Source: Brasenia schreberi (taxonomy: Eukaryota; Streptophyta; Magnoliopsida; Nymphaeales; Cabombaceae). Taken from it: a stretch of 64,000 nt of DNA. A program made the translations under genes and the position numbers. Positions within the stretch are counted from its first letter, which is position 1; the number at the start of each line of letters is the position of its first letter. Of the stretch, positions 10,916 to 26,368 are shown piece after piece. The notes under the pieces were generated by a model. It saw nothing but the letters and a program-made list of their open reading frames with translations, had not been told where the DNA came from and did not search any database. The stretch is taken from assembly GCA_036023115.1 (NCBI GenBank), contig JAYKKT010000089.1, positions 12,320,501 through 12,384,500 on the forward strand, written 5' to 3'.

Positions 10916-11558
10916 CTTGAACTTTACAAAACCAATGGTTAAGGTGTCTGACCTGCTTAACTATTCACTTAGGTAGTGATCGCCAATTTTTGAAATTATG
11001 GAGGACTCCTTTAGAAAAACTATATAGAGGTAAATATATGCCTTCTTTGGAATGTACCGGTTGAAAACATGAAGGTTTTCGAGTCGACTCCCTGCGATGA
11101 GAGTTTTAGTTCCTCGTGTATTTAAATGGCATTCATACAATGATATTCAAACCATATATTTGTTTTTATATGTATTTTTCCTTGAGAAAAAAAGGAAAAT
11201 TAATAGGAGAGGGCTCTAACTCACCTTTTTAAATGCCAGAGTAAATAAAAAGTGATGCACTCCGTGCTTCTTCACATATTTCTGGCAGCAAAGACTTTTT
11301 TTGGTTTCACAATAAAGGGCGGGGAGGGAGTGCATCACTTTTTATGCCTATATATATATACATGTATGTGTGTCTGGATGCATGCATGCTTATCACTTCA
11401 TGTGCTTGTTCATGAATCTCAACCTCTAAAAACAAAAGGTAAAGTACCTATTATTTTTTGCTTTTTTATTTTTAAACTAAAATATTCACCTTTTAACATA
11501 GATGGTTCCGACTTTCAAGAACATCATACGTATATAACAACATGACAAACATATTAAA

Positions 11559-13079
<1,521 letters not shown>

Positions 13080-13099
13080 ATTACTTTGACATGACATAC

Positions 13100-13184
13100 A
13101 ATAACAACTAAGTCTTTTCCCATACTAAACGGGGTCGGCTAGATGGATTCTTTGTTTCCACGGAGCTCTATCATATGTTAGAAG
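13100..13184 (-). mobile_element. 85-bp 5'-truncated RTE LINE stub with target-site duplication
   Basis: Contains only the LINE 3' end (ACTAAGTCTTTTCCCATACT and the GGGGTCGGCTAGATGGATTC region). Flanks are ATTACTTTGACATGACATAC at 13080-13099 and ATTACTTTGACGTGACATGC at 13185-13204 (18/20). This is an extreme case of 5' truncation. Confidence 0.85.
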
Positions 13185-13404
13185 ATTACTTTGACGTGAC
13201 ATGCGAATGAAAAATGATGTTAAGGTTAATCTCAAACACAACTCAAATATATAATGAAGCAACTTAAATACCCTGAAAGGGTATCATCATTTCGTTTAAG
13301 ACGGAGGACAATGAGTTGTGACAACCAAGTACAACAACCACCAACTAGCTATGATGCATCTCTCTCTTTGAGAATCGTGTAGATCAAATCTATAATTCCT
13401 CTTC

Positions 13405-13957
13405 TCCCTACCTCTTATGTTATCTCTTATGTTATATTTTGTAAATAAAAATTGTTACACTTAATTAAATCTGTTTTATTTTAAAATAAATAGTTCATGT
13501 AATATGGAAGGAAGCCCTCCTTCCATATTGCATGGCCGTTATGTAGAGGCCTTATAACCATCCATAACCAAGAGTTATCATCTCCCATTTAGTCATATAA
13601 CTCCCTACCTCTTATGTTATGTTTTGTAAAAAAAAATGTTACATTTAATTAAATCTATTTTATTTTAAAATAAATAGTTCATGCAACATGGAAGGAGACC
13701 CTCCTTCTATATTGCATAGCCATTATGTAGAGGCCTTATAACCATCCATAGAGTTATCATCTCCCATTTAGCCATATGACTTCCTACCTCTTATGTTGTG
13801 TTTTGTAAATAAAATAGTTACACTTAATTAAATATGCTATTTTAAAATAAATAGTTCATGCAATATGGAAGGAAGTCCTTCCATATTACATGGCCGTTAT
13901 GTAGAGGCCTTATAACCATCCATAACCAAGAGTTATCATCTCCCATTTAGCGATATG
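13405..13957. repeat. Three tandem units of 177-197 bp with an internal palindrome
   Basis: Units are 13405-13601, 13602-13780 and 13781-13957, each starting near CCTACCTCTTATGTT and ending CATCTCCCATTTAG. Each carries a palindrome; in unit 1 AATATGGAAGGA (13501) pairs with TCCTTCCATATT (13529). Unit 2 has lost part of the pairing. The array sits beyond the RNase H end of the copia remnant, where a 3' LTR would be expected. Confidence 0.85.
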
Positions 13958-14139
13958 AGCTAAATCTTAACACAATAGTTTTCTCCTACTATTTACTGCC
14001 TTTTTCTATTATATCACTTTCAAGTTATATTAAAGTATAACTATCATGAGTTATACCTGTTATGCGGTTCTTCATAATAAAAATATTTTTTCTACATAAC
14101 AACTCACACACGTGTTTTCATACACCCAGAAACTCTAAA

Positions 14140-17100
14140 TATGTCTTAACCCATGCTGGTAATATGTTTAGTAAACAAATTTTCAGATATGCATTTTGTC
14201 AATAGGTCTCCTATCATATATATATCTTATATGAATATAAAAGATCTATATATCTTTTTGTATACTATATCATATACATAATGAGACTTTACCATTATAT
14301 TTTTGCTCCTTGAGCTATAAGCTCCACCCTTTATCAGAGTTTTGGCTGCATTGTTGCCACAATAGATGACATTTGACTCATTGGCTATATCCAATTTCAA
14401 ATCACGAATGAAGTGATTTATCTAAATGATACTTGTAGCAACCATACTGCAAGCAATATATTCAACTTCTTGTGTACACAAAGCTACACATCCCTATTTC
14501 TTGTATTATCATGAAATAACATCACCTCCAATCATAGAAACTTAACTAGAGATTGATTTCATTTTATCTTTACTTCCAGCAAAGTCATCATCCGAGTATC
14601 CAACTATTTTTAGTTCATTTACATGATAACATAATTTTAACTCCCTTGTTACTTTTAGATATCTCAAGATCTTCCTTACATCAAGCTACCAATATCTTTA
14701 GCATAAGGAACATATGACTTTTCTTATTCATCACCAAGACAATTAGCTTTAGTAAGCTTGACTTACTTTTACACATTATGAACTTCTTAGAAATATAGTC
14801 AATATCTCTCTTGACTAAGACATAACAATTTAGATGTTCTATCACATATAATTATTATACTCAAGATATATAATGCATCTCCCATATCCTTTATTTCAAA
14901 CTTGTAACTCAACCGTGACTTGGTTTTGATAATAATATTATTGTCATTATCAATTAATAGAATACCATATATAAGGTGTCTCACTATTCCAAATATAGAC
15001 TCAGTGATCTAGTTGGTTAGCAATAAATCAAAGTTCTACAATAGCATTTTGAGAGGTCAAATACAATTAGCAATGTGATTACTTCAGCCATATAAGGATT
15101 TCTTACCTATATACCATGTCATCATGACCTTTAATTATATAGCCTTATAATTGTTTCATGTAAATGGTCTTATTAAAGTCATTATTCAAAGTAGTCTTTA
15201 TATCTAGTTGACGTAAATCCAAATCATAAAAGGTTTATATTACCAAAATTATCTTTATGGATGTAAATTTTGCTATAAAAAAGGGAGGGAATATGTATCA
15301 ATATAATCAATTCTCTCCTTTTGCAATCAACCTTGCTTTAAATTTGTCTATTGAATCATAAACTTTATATTTCTTTTTTATTACCCATTTGTAATCAATT
15401 ATTTTTCGTTCATTTGGCAAAACTGCCAATTCTCAAACTTAGTTTTTCTCAATGGATTAAATTTCTTCATTCATTACCTTTATCCAATATGGTGACTCCA
15501 AATGAGCTCATAACTTCTTGATAACTTAGGTTATATATGTTATCTCATAAATCTACTGAATAATATGTCTTATTCTCTAAGTAAATATGATTATCTTTTA
15601 AATAAGATGGAGGAACTCATAGTCTTTTATGACCACTTAACATTTTAATTTGCAAGGAAAGATCATTTCATTCAGTTTTTATATTTCAAATGATGATTCA
15701 CCAAATTTAAAAAATCATTGTCATTTTTATTATTATATGTAAGAATATTATTCTTAGTGTCTTTTAAGAATTCAACATCCTTACTTTTTATAAATCGAAG
15801 TCTTTATGATAAAACGGATACCTTTTAGAATTGTTTAGGTATCCAATGAAGATACACCTTAAAGATATAATATCTAGTTTATCGCTAGACTAATTTAAGA
15901 TCCTTACATGTGTTACATCTCACTTTTATAAGTGACTAAGGTATTGTTTTCTACTATCTCACAACTCATACAATATAATGGGTACAACTTTACAAGAAAC
16001 TCTATTTAGTATATATATGATTGTAGTCATTCCTTCTCCTCAAAATACTTTAAGTAGAGAAGTATTTGCTTACATGAACCTTATCATATTTATTAGGGTC
16101 TTGTTATATCATTCAACTACACTATTTTGTTGAGGTGTTCTAGGCATTATATTTTATTTAGATATTTATATTCTTTATAATATTCAAAAAATTCAGTTGG
16201 TGTATATTTGTCACCTCAATGAGACCTTAATACTTTAATTATGCAATATAGTTGATTTTTAACTTCTTGCTTATATTCTTTAAAAGTATCTAATATTTTA
16301 GACTTATATAATAAGACATAAAAATTTATATCTTGAATAGTCATTAATGAAGATTATAAAATAAACCTTACCTCGATAGGACCTTACTTTAAAAGGATCA
16401 ATGCAAATTATTTCTAATAAACTTGTGGCTCTTCTTCCTTCTTTGAAAAATGATTTTCTTATTATTTTCTTTTAAATGAAGCCTCATATTTGTTAAATAT
16501 AGTTTCATCAAATCTAGATGATAAGTTAAAGTTTGCAAGCTTCTTTAGCTTATTTAGACTAACATGTACTAACCTTCTATGCCATGCACACACATCAATA
16601 ATCATCATACAATCAATATAAACAAAAAAGTAGTTGATCCTTCATTATTTGATGTATCAAATTTAAACAAGCCATAATCAGAATCACAAATACCAAAAAT
16701 ATATATTTGACCATGTTTTCCTATGATCACCTTTACAAGAAAAAAATATGTCCTCAAAACCTTTTTTGACCAGTATACACATCAATATTAATTTACCGGT
16801 CTCTCAAAACATTTGAGTATGTGTTGTTTCTCATGTACACATGATGTTGTCTAAGTTAGTACTCTTTGCAATGTGACGCATTGCTCTAGAGTCAACACAC
16901 CAACTAGAAATGTCATGGTCCAAGTGAAGGCATTTAGAGATTATGTAGATTATTTTATGCTTCTCCTTCTGGTTGTCTTGTTGAGTGATACCATCACCTT
17001 TCTTGCGGTTGCGATAATTCCTTTTATAGTGTCCCATTTTTTTATAATTGAAGCACTAAATGAAGTGATTCTCTATGATTTTTTGAATACTTGACTTTTT

Positions 17101-17750
17101 TTGTCAAAATTGATAAACCTTTTATTTCATTTTCTCTTATTTTAGTGGTTTTGATAACTAGAACCTAGATCATGAGCAAGGAGCAATTTTTTTATTTTAC
17201 CCTTTTTTCAGGTTCTCATATTCAATTGCCAGGTTTAGAATGAGTTGGGCTAGGGTAATTATAGAGTTATCTCTAAAGGTAGTCTTCTCTCATATTCAAT
17301 ATTGTAGAGATTTGTACTAGGTTTGAGATGATTGTGTTAACCACAATTAAATCTTTGACCATGACAAGCATCTTATTTACATGCTCTACTACACTTTCAT
17401 TTTATGAGTTGTATTATTGCAAAAAAAACTAGACATGTAACTCAGTTGTGGTGTTATAGTTAACCTTGACTACAACAAATAATTCTTTTGCAATCTTAAA
17501 ATCCTAACTCTACTAAGGTCATCAACAATATAGGTTATCATTATGGTTTTTGCTAAAGTATTATCCCTATACAAAGTTTTATATCTTTCTATTTCTTTAA
17601 TTGTTGCTTCTACAATCGATCTAAACTTAGTTTCTCGTGGGATATAATCAACACTCTATAGGGTTAGTACCAATCGAATCCACCTTTTCTAGGTCAAAAG
17701 TTCAATCCATCAAGTTTTTGGTTTATGCGAGTTCAAAGACATAAACTCTC
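14140..17750 (-). mobile_element. Decayed Ty1/copia retrotransposon (gag to RNase H)
   Basis: Read on the minus strand the order is copia-type: a zinc knuckle near 17050 (CFNYKKMGHYKRNY; two of the Cys have become Tyr), protease near 16880 (SWCVDSRAMRHI, where DSGA is expected), integrase His-rich zinc region and core near 16330-16620 (WHRRLVHVSLNKLKKL, then IDPF and NDYSRYKFL), reverse transcriptase near 14800-14984 (KFEIKDMGDALYIL, SKLLCLSQERY) and an RNase H end near 14150-14420. Stops and indels are frequent throughout. A primer-site-like ATTAGTATCAGAACGAG (minus strand) lies at about 18508-18526, but I could not match two LTRs. Confidence 0.85.
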
Positions 17751-17759
17751 AAAGACATT

Positions 17760-20590
17760 TTTTATTATTTGGCAACTTTTCCTAAAGGGGGCTCTAGCCG
17801 TCCAAGACAACAAGCAAGTAGCAAAAACTAAACTTAATAATCAACTAAGAAACTTAAAACACCAATAATGCAAACTTTTAATAACTTAATTCTAATTAAT
17901 GCACTAAACAACAATTTCTACAAAATTACAAGTAGCGGTCTACAAATAATAGCCATCACCTGTTTACAAAGAGTAATTGTCTCAAGTACTAACATATGAA
18001 AGAAAGCATCTCTTATCTATTTCTCGTTTCTGAAGGCTTCTTATGTTTTTCCTTTTATCATCTATTGGTTCTCTCTTACCAAATGCAGATGTATGACTTT
18101 GATTTGCGAATGTCCAGAACCACAAGTTGACAAGATCAACCCATCCTTGGCCGCGGAAAGTTCTATTTCATCCGAAATAGATAAGATTGATTTCTTTTCT
18201 CTTTCCTATTTCCTCCCTTTTTTTGTTTTTTTGTTCAATATTCTTTCAGATTACAATTATTTTGTAATCTATAAGAAGAAAAACGGTAACAATCTAAAAT
18301 CTTCAGCCTTTCTTATGACAAAACCTTTCTATTTTCTTTTATTTCATATTGTAAAGTAGAAGGGAGAGCTTAGAAGGATTTTGAGATCTTTACAAAAACC
18401 AATTTTAGATCTATATAGTAAATATAAAGCTGAGCGTACCTTGATCGGGTTTGAGATGGTTGATCAGTTATAGAGTCAGGTGCTTAATGTCGCTTGTTAA
18501 GGATTATTCTCGTTCTGATACTAATGTAGATTTATTTTGCAGCGGAGCAACATTGTTGGGTTTTGGATTGCATGGCATGACTTCTTAAAGGAGGTTTCAA
18601 AAGATGTTATAAGAGCAGAGGAAGAAAATAGCACAAGAACTATTTTTGCAATTGTTTTATTTGTAATAATCCTCTCTTTGCTTTTAATCACATTTTCTTT
18701 ACCTTTCTTAAGTGTTCGTTATAGCCATGAGAAATGACTTGCAAACTCTTAGGTTTTGTTTTATAAATGGAATCCGTTACACTTGATTAAAACCATGTTA
18801 AGGCCATGTCATCACACATACGCAACACTCACGAGTTGCCATGTCCAGGAAAATGAAGGACACTACTTATTGGCCTCTAAGTATCACAAAAGTGCAAATC
18901 ATAAATCATTAAAAGTACCACACAAAAACCATAAAGTAATAAAGAGATAATTTCATAAACAACAATATCAATGATTGAACTAGAATTTGTTGTGGGATGG
19001 GAGGTGGGACAAACTATGTATAGAAGCTATGGAATCAATACTACTCTTTAACTTTTTCATTGAGTTTTTCCAATTTCAGCCCCACCTCCCTTCAGACAAG
19101 ATCCGCCGCTGTTCAAGGTATAAAACTGAACTTTTCCCTTTATTTATTTACAGGAACCAAGCAACCCAATTGTGTTCTTACGTTGGCTTGTATATGATCA
19201 CTTAACACCTCCCTCTCTTTCTCTCTCTCACACACACAAACACAGATGTGCACATGCCAGGGTTGGGATCCCTTTGCAGAAACCATCCTCGATATAAAAA
19301 AGTTACCACCCTAAACCCATTAATGGTTGGCATGTGATCTACATGAACCGAACATTTGCGGATTCCTGAAGATATTCACGGCGAGAATCAACACTGAGTT
19401 TTCAGCTTGTATTGGCTCATTTGGTTGAGCATATATAATAATTCTAGTTTGGTGAGTGTACATGAAGCCGAAGAGTTGAAAAATGTTTAAGTTTTACCAT
19501 AAACATATACAAATAAAATTTTAGCTTAAGTGGCTTAATTAGAACGTCATTTTCAATTAGAATTATGTAATAAATAAATCAGGTTTTCACTTTAACAAGC
19601 AAGTTCTTGTCGGCTCATCTAACTTGGTCTCTGCTAGGTTTGTGCTGTGCTTGCATAAATCGAATGAACTAAAAATAACGAAAAAGGAAAAGAAATTTAA
19701 GTTGGTGGAGTGATGATGAGCAGCCTCCTGTTTGGTTCATCCGACTTGCTTACCGGGTGTTGTCGAGAGATTGTCAGAATAAACATTACCTTGAGTAAGA
19801 AATGGCCACATTCGACCTTCTATAGGCTCTCATGAAATCTGGAAAGAAGAGTCCTCTTTCGTGACTTTAAGGGATGCAATTTCCATTAAATAAGAAACAG
19901 ATTTACAAATAATTCACTCTTCTTTACTAAATACAAGGAGAAAATCTCACAGCCGTTTCTCTCTGGCTGAAAATAGAAAACCTAAAATATAAAATAAAAA
20001 ATAAAAAAAGTCTAAAGAGATAAATACGAGAACTAGTTTTCTCGAATCTCGATACAATGGAAACAAGAATTACCCTTTTGGTGAAAGCCTTCTAAACGGA
20101 AACCGTGCCTGGCGATTCTCAGTCCTGCAATGACACAGAGCTAGACACCATGGATATTTAGATCATATAGTCCAAAAAAACAATTCCAAGCATTGTTTAT
20201 AACTCACATCTGCCAACAAGAAGGAATGGTCGGGTATTTATAGACTTTTTAATTTATTTTATATTATGCTAATTAATTCCTTCGGACAGGAGAAGATTCT
20301 GTAAATGATTTCTCAAAATATGGATTTTTCAAGCTTCTCCTTTGCCATTTAATTTCCTGTTTCAAGGGCTGGTGTGAACCAAGCCGCATAGAGTTTGGGT
20401 CAACTGGTTTCTGCCCCGGCTCATTCATGTGAGCTGAACATGAGCATGGTATGTTCAACTTGATTTCGGTCATGAAAGATTGTCAAATGGAATTTTAGGA
20501 TATTTATCTAAGTCATATCTCAAGGTAATTGTATTAGAGTATTTAAGGTAAACAAATGATCAATTTTCTTTAAACATTTTGGGCATTTTC
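17760..20590. other. Intergenic; copia primer-site area then unclassified
   Basis: Near 18508-18526 is the copia primer-binding-like site. The sequence to its right should be the 5' LTR, but no partner is found left of 14140. A hydrophobic frame at 18537-18737 has no recognised relatives. Confidence 0.4.
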
Positions 20591-20597
20591 TTTCGGC

Positions 20598-20682
20598 ATA
20601 ATGGAGAGCTTAAGCCTTATGCACGCATCAAACTCATGGCCTTCAACTTGTGAGCTGATCCCCTAGCTAGATTGCTATTGGA
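20598..20682 (-). mobile_element. tRNA-related SINE-like copy
   Basis: The minus strand reads CTAGCTAGGGGATCAGCTCA, CAAGTTGAAGGCCATGAG, TTTGATGCGTGCATAAGGC and TTAAGCTCTCCATTATGC. It is one of the better-preserved copies and defines the family 3' part. Confidence 0.6.
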
Positions 20683-21409
20683 TCTATGTGCAAATAAAAG
20701 GCTCTATGTGCAAATACAGATCATCTCTACCAGCCCAACCTGATTTGTTTCTTGTTAGTAGCTGGCAGAAAGAACACCAGAAGCCAATTATGCTTTGATT
20801 GAATTAATTTCCACATTTGGTGGTTTTAAGAATCAATATTTATGGTTTAAGAGTTAAAGTCTTGGAATCTAACCCTTAATTACTTTGATGAATTAGATGC
20901 AATCTGATCTCAGGCAAATTGCCCAAGTCGGAGAAAAGCAATCACTATTAATACATAAGCGAATGTTCAAATTAAATCTCAAAGGTACATGCAATGATTG
21001 GTTGTTTTCAAGCAAGAAGAAGGTGATGTTAAAATTCCGGCCACCCGTGAACTAGAACCACTTGAGCGATAGATTCCGGCCGGCGGGTGCAATAAAGAAA
21101 AGAAGCAAATTGGATTTCATGCACAAATGGTTTACCTCCTGCGATTTGGATTCTTACTCCTCATCTGAATTGGAATCTCTCCGTGAGAGGGGCAATTAGA
21201 TTCATGCTTGAAAAGCAATTGCTGCTTGAAAAATTTTACCCCACGGTTGAATTCATGAACTATGTATTGTTGCCCACAGTAACTTCGCCTAACCAAAAAA
21301 ATTATAAAAGACTTGCCTACACACACACATAGAGAGAGAGAGCCTATTGTATAACTGTGTGGTTCTAAAGGCTATTGGCCCCATCCTAAAAGATTTTTAG
21401 ATCCGCTAA

Positions 21410-22027
<618 letters not shown>

Positions 22028-22413
22028 TCCGCCAGTGGTGGGCTGGATTCCACAGAGCCACTATAATGCTGAACAAGTGAACAGCTGTGAGAATTTTTTC
22101 GAGAATGAGAAAATTTGATCATTGCTTTTAAGGGCAGGAGTACTTAAGAACATTATCCTTCGTCCTTTAAGAAAACCGTCAAAGTTTTCTAAATCATACT
22201 CGTTACTAAAAAAACAATAGGTGGACATCATCCGGTTATATATAAAAGTCTGTACTTAATTGAAAATGATGCTTAATTTTTCACTTCACATGGTTTCATC
22301 GATTCAATTATGAGTCATCATCTTATATGACCTTACGTTACTCCTTCTGTGTCTAAAATCATCTTTCACTAATTAAAACTATCACCACTACCATCAAAAC
22401 TACCAACTCACCA

Positions 22414-22415
22414 AT

Positions 22416-22470
<55 letters not shown>
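22414..22470. repeat. (AC)n(TA)n microsatellite
   Basis: About nine AC units are followed by ~18 TA units and then GTGTGTG. Confidence 0.95.
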
Positions 22471-22472
<2 letters not shown>

Positions 22473-23132
22473 TGTGTGTTTTCTTTATGTGGTTTTGATG
22501 ATGGAGACGAGGATTTGAATGCGTCCATAACAAAACAAATCTATGGTGTGAATGTTTCCTTAGCTTTTTTATTAAACCCAAATAGAAGATACAAAATGAT
22601 CTCTGCAATTTTTTGGATTTTTTAAAGAATATTTAATATTTTTAGAAATTCTTTCGTCTCTCTCTCTCTCTTAGGAATTCCCTTGATTGAGTAGAAGGAT
22701 ACTAAGTCTATGTATACCATTTAAAAAGGTGAAGAGAACAAGTCTATTAATATCTCGGAAGTTTGAAGTATTTGAACCCAAATTGTTAGCATCCAAAAGG
22801 AATTATATGTTGCAAATGTTAGCTAAATTTAGGTAAGGCGAAAGCAATGTTTTGTGGAAGGATAAACTATATGAGAAATTCTTTCAACTACTGGGATCTT
22901 CTTAAGCCTCTATTGCCACACATACATATATAATCGAAAATGCATAATGTCTTTCACTGATCGGTCATTCAATCTTTGAGATCAACAATATAAATTTGAA
23001 TTATATTGTATTAATATACATGATGTATTAAATGTAAAGTATAAAAATATTAATGATACTTTTAATTCAAATCTCCATCATTGATGGCAAATATATTATG
23101 CACTGAAAAATATTACACATTTAGGACACCTT

Positions 23133-23140
23133 TTATATAT

Positions 23141-23200
<60 letters not shown>
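23133..23200. repeat. (TA)n(GATA)n(GA)n microsatellite
   Basis: Three perfect motifs in a row; four GATA units bridge TA and GA runs, which suggests how one run grew from the other. Confidence 0.95.
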
Positions 23201-23205
<5 letters not shown>

Positions 23206-23486
23206 TACATATTAGTACACTTAGATGCCAGTATATTCAAACAAATCTCAACCTTTTATCACGAGTGATAGGTGATTGAAATATAAATATATAAAGCAAA
23301 AAATAATATATAAATCAAGTACACTTGCAAAAACCATAAGAGTACTTCTTTTCTTCTAAATTCAAATTTCAACCATACATAACTTAAGATCTAACTGGTT
23401 CTCTTGTACATGATTGTTTGTAGGGCATTAATGATTGTTAGGCACTTTCTAAAATGTTTTCATTTTGGTGATGTAACTTGTCTGCT

Positions 23487-26350
23487 AACTTTGCCTATGT
23501 AAGAGATCACCCTTGTATGGCTGGTCCCAAGCACGAATAAAATAGGAGGGTTGCGTTAGGCTTTCAACATTCAGTGTAAAACTTTGTCAGATTTTTATAC
23601 CATGGATTATACAAATTATGAGTATTGTGTTAGGGCGTCTCCTCTTAGCGATACACTGTAGAGCTCGAATGTAGTGAAAAATAAGCAAGGGCCTCTACAT
23701 TTTCACTCAAATGTAGTGAATCAATTGCAGAGAGAGTTCCCACATCATGGACTGACATAGGTAAAGAAGTTAGTTCAGCTACATTGCCACTCGAATGTAG
23801 TAAATAAATTACAGAGAGAGTATCCACATTTTCAGTACGGACGGATGTGAGGGTAAAGAAGTTAATCCTAGATAACAAGATTCATATTGGTTCTTAGAAT
23901 ATTGGAATATTGTCCAGTAAACTAACGGAGGTAGTAGATACTATGATTTGGAGAAAGATTCATATCCTATCTTTACAATAGACCAAGTGGGTTGAAGAAA
24001 AAGCAAAGAACATTGAAGATACATGTTTTAAAGTATGATATTCAGGAAAATAAAAGACTCGAAACGGAGTTGGTATTATCATAAATAAAGATTTAAAGGA
24101 TAGTGTAGTAGACATACAATGATATGCTGACCGAATCATGATGTTGAAATTAGTACTAGGAGCAAAGGTTTTGAATATAGTTTGTGATTACACAACCCAA
24201 GTAGGATTAGAAGATAGTATAAAGATAATTTTTTGAGAGTTAGATAAGGTGATTCAAAGAATTCCACAAAGGAAGATGATTTGTTTAGGAGAAGACTTAA
24301 ATGGACATGTCGGTAAAGATACATTAGAATATCAAGGTATTCATGAAAACTTTGGTTTTAGGGATATAAATGAGGAAGGTAGGAGATTTTAAATTTTTCT
24401 ATGGCATTTGATCTCTTTATAATCAATACAATCTTCAAAAAATGAGATAAATATATAATTACTTATATCACAAATACAAATTGATTATTTTATTTATAGT
24501 AAAAAAGATAGATCTTGTTGTAAAGATTGCAAGGTAATTTCAAGAGAAAGTTTAACCATCCATTATCGACTTTTAGTTATGAATTTAGATATGAAAAAGT
24601 GGATAAAAAAGAAAAGAGCGCATCGAACTATTCATACTAAATGGTGAAACCTTAAATGCGAGAAAGAAGGTATATTTAAACAGAAAGTCCTTCAAGGAGA
24701 TGTTTGGAATTATGTTGGTATACCTTGTGATATGTAAAACAATATGCCTATATATATTAGGAAAGTGACAAAAGATGTGTTAAGTGAATCTAAGGGAGGT
24801 GTACCGGCACGAAAGAAAGCTTGATGGTGTAGTGAAGTAGTGCAAAATAAAATCAAGGCAAAGAGAGCATGCTACAAATTATAAGGATCTTAATTTTGTT
24901 AGATGTATCAAAGATGAGAATGAGAAAATTCTAGTGGCAAATGATATATAAAAAATAGATTAAAAAATTATTTTTATAATCTTTTTAATGAAAATAAAGA
25001 TGTTAGTATTAGTTAAGGATAGTTAGCAAAATCAGAAAAGTATATAAACCACAATTTCTATCGATGTATCCAAAAGAATGAAGTCATAGAGGCTCTTAAA
25101 CATATGAAGGGTGGTAAATCTGTAGAACCAGACAATATTCTTATATAAGTTTGAAAAATCCTAAGAGAAACTGAAATCACTTGACTCACAAGACTATTTA
25201 ATGAAATATAAAGAAACCAAAAGATACTTAGAAGAATGGAGAGCGAGTACACTTATACCCATATACAATAACAAGAGAGACATTGAGAATTGTGTGAATT
25301 ATCGAGGTATCAAGTTAACGAATCATAATATGAAATTATAGGAAATAATTATCAAACGTAGGTTAAGAAAAGTATCGAGTACAACAAAGAACCAATTTCA
25401 ATTCATGCCAAACAAATCTATCGTTGAAGCGATTTACCTTTTGAGATGCATTATGAAATATTTTAAAGAAAAAAAGACCTTTACATGATATTTATTGATC
25501 TGGAAAAAACTTACGATAGGGTATAAGGGATGTTATTTAGAGAACCTAGGAAAAAAGAGTTATCCTAACGACATACATAAACCTTATAAGAGATATGATA
25601 ATACAAAAATATGTGTGTGGAGTCATAAAGGAGTGACAGACTTCTTTGAAGTTAATATTGGGTTACATCAAGGATCAACTTTAAGTCCATACTTATTTAT
25701 AATGGTGATTGATGAGCTAACAAAACATATTTAAGATGAAGTACCTTGGTGTATGTTATTTGCAAATGACATAGTGTTAGTGGAGGAGTTTTAAGGAAAA
25801 AGTTAATAGAAAATTGGAAATATGGAGAGAAATATTAGAAAGTAAAGACTTCTGGCGTAGTAGAACAAAGACAAAATATGCGAAACAAATACAAAATATG
25901 TGGAATATAAGTTTGATCATTTGGTTACTTGAGAGGATATAAAAATTAAAATTGGTACACATTGCATCCCCAAAAAGAAAATTTTAAACACTTAAATTTT
26001 TGAGAGTGATGCAAGAATTGATGGAGATGTTACACATAGAATTAATGTAGGCTGTTTAAAATGGAGAAGAGCATTAAGTATTCTTTGTGACAAGAAGATA
26101 TTATTAAAGTTAAATGATAAATATTATAAAACAACAATTAGACCTGCCATATTATGAGTGTTGGGTACTTAATTATTAATATATAGAAAAGATATCTATT
26201 ACAGAAATGAAGATGTTAAGATGAATGAGTGGTCATACAATTAAAGTCCGTATAGTTGTTGAGTGGCCATACATGATAGGGCTATGTGGAAACAAAAAAT
26301 TCATGTAGGCGACTCCGTCTAGTACGTGAAAAAGGCTTAGTTGTTGTTGA
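23487..26350 (+). mobile_element. RTE-type LINE copy A, full length but heavily decayed
   Basis: Non-LTR retrotransposon of the RTE clade: APE-type endonuclease followed by reverse transcriptase, ending in a GTT-rich tail. Target-site duplications are readable: TGATGTAACTTGTCTGCT at 23469-23486 and TGATGTAACTTGCCTGCT at 26351-26368 (17/18). Surviving motifs include the endonuclease LNGHVGK region near 24300 and LHQGSTLSPYLF and MVIDELTKH near 25660-25730; the catalytic box reads FAND instead of FADD. Frames are broken by many stops and indels. The element is about 0.4 kb shorter than copy D. It is the oldest-looking of the four copies. Confidence 0.9.
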
Positions 26351-26368
26351 TGATGTAACTTGCCTGCT

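Noticed and set aside
18537..18737. Small membrane protein gene
   Set aside because: A hydrophobic stretch is present, but it lies where a copia LTR is expected and the opening codon is not supported.
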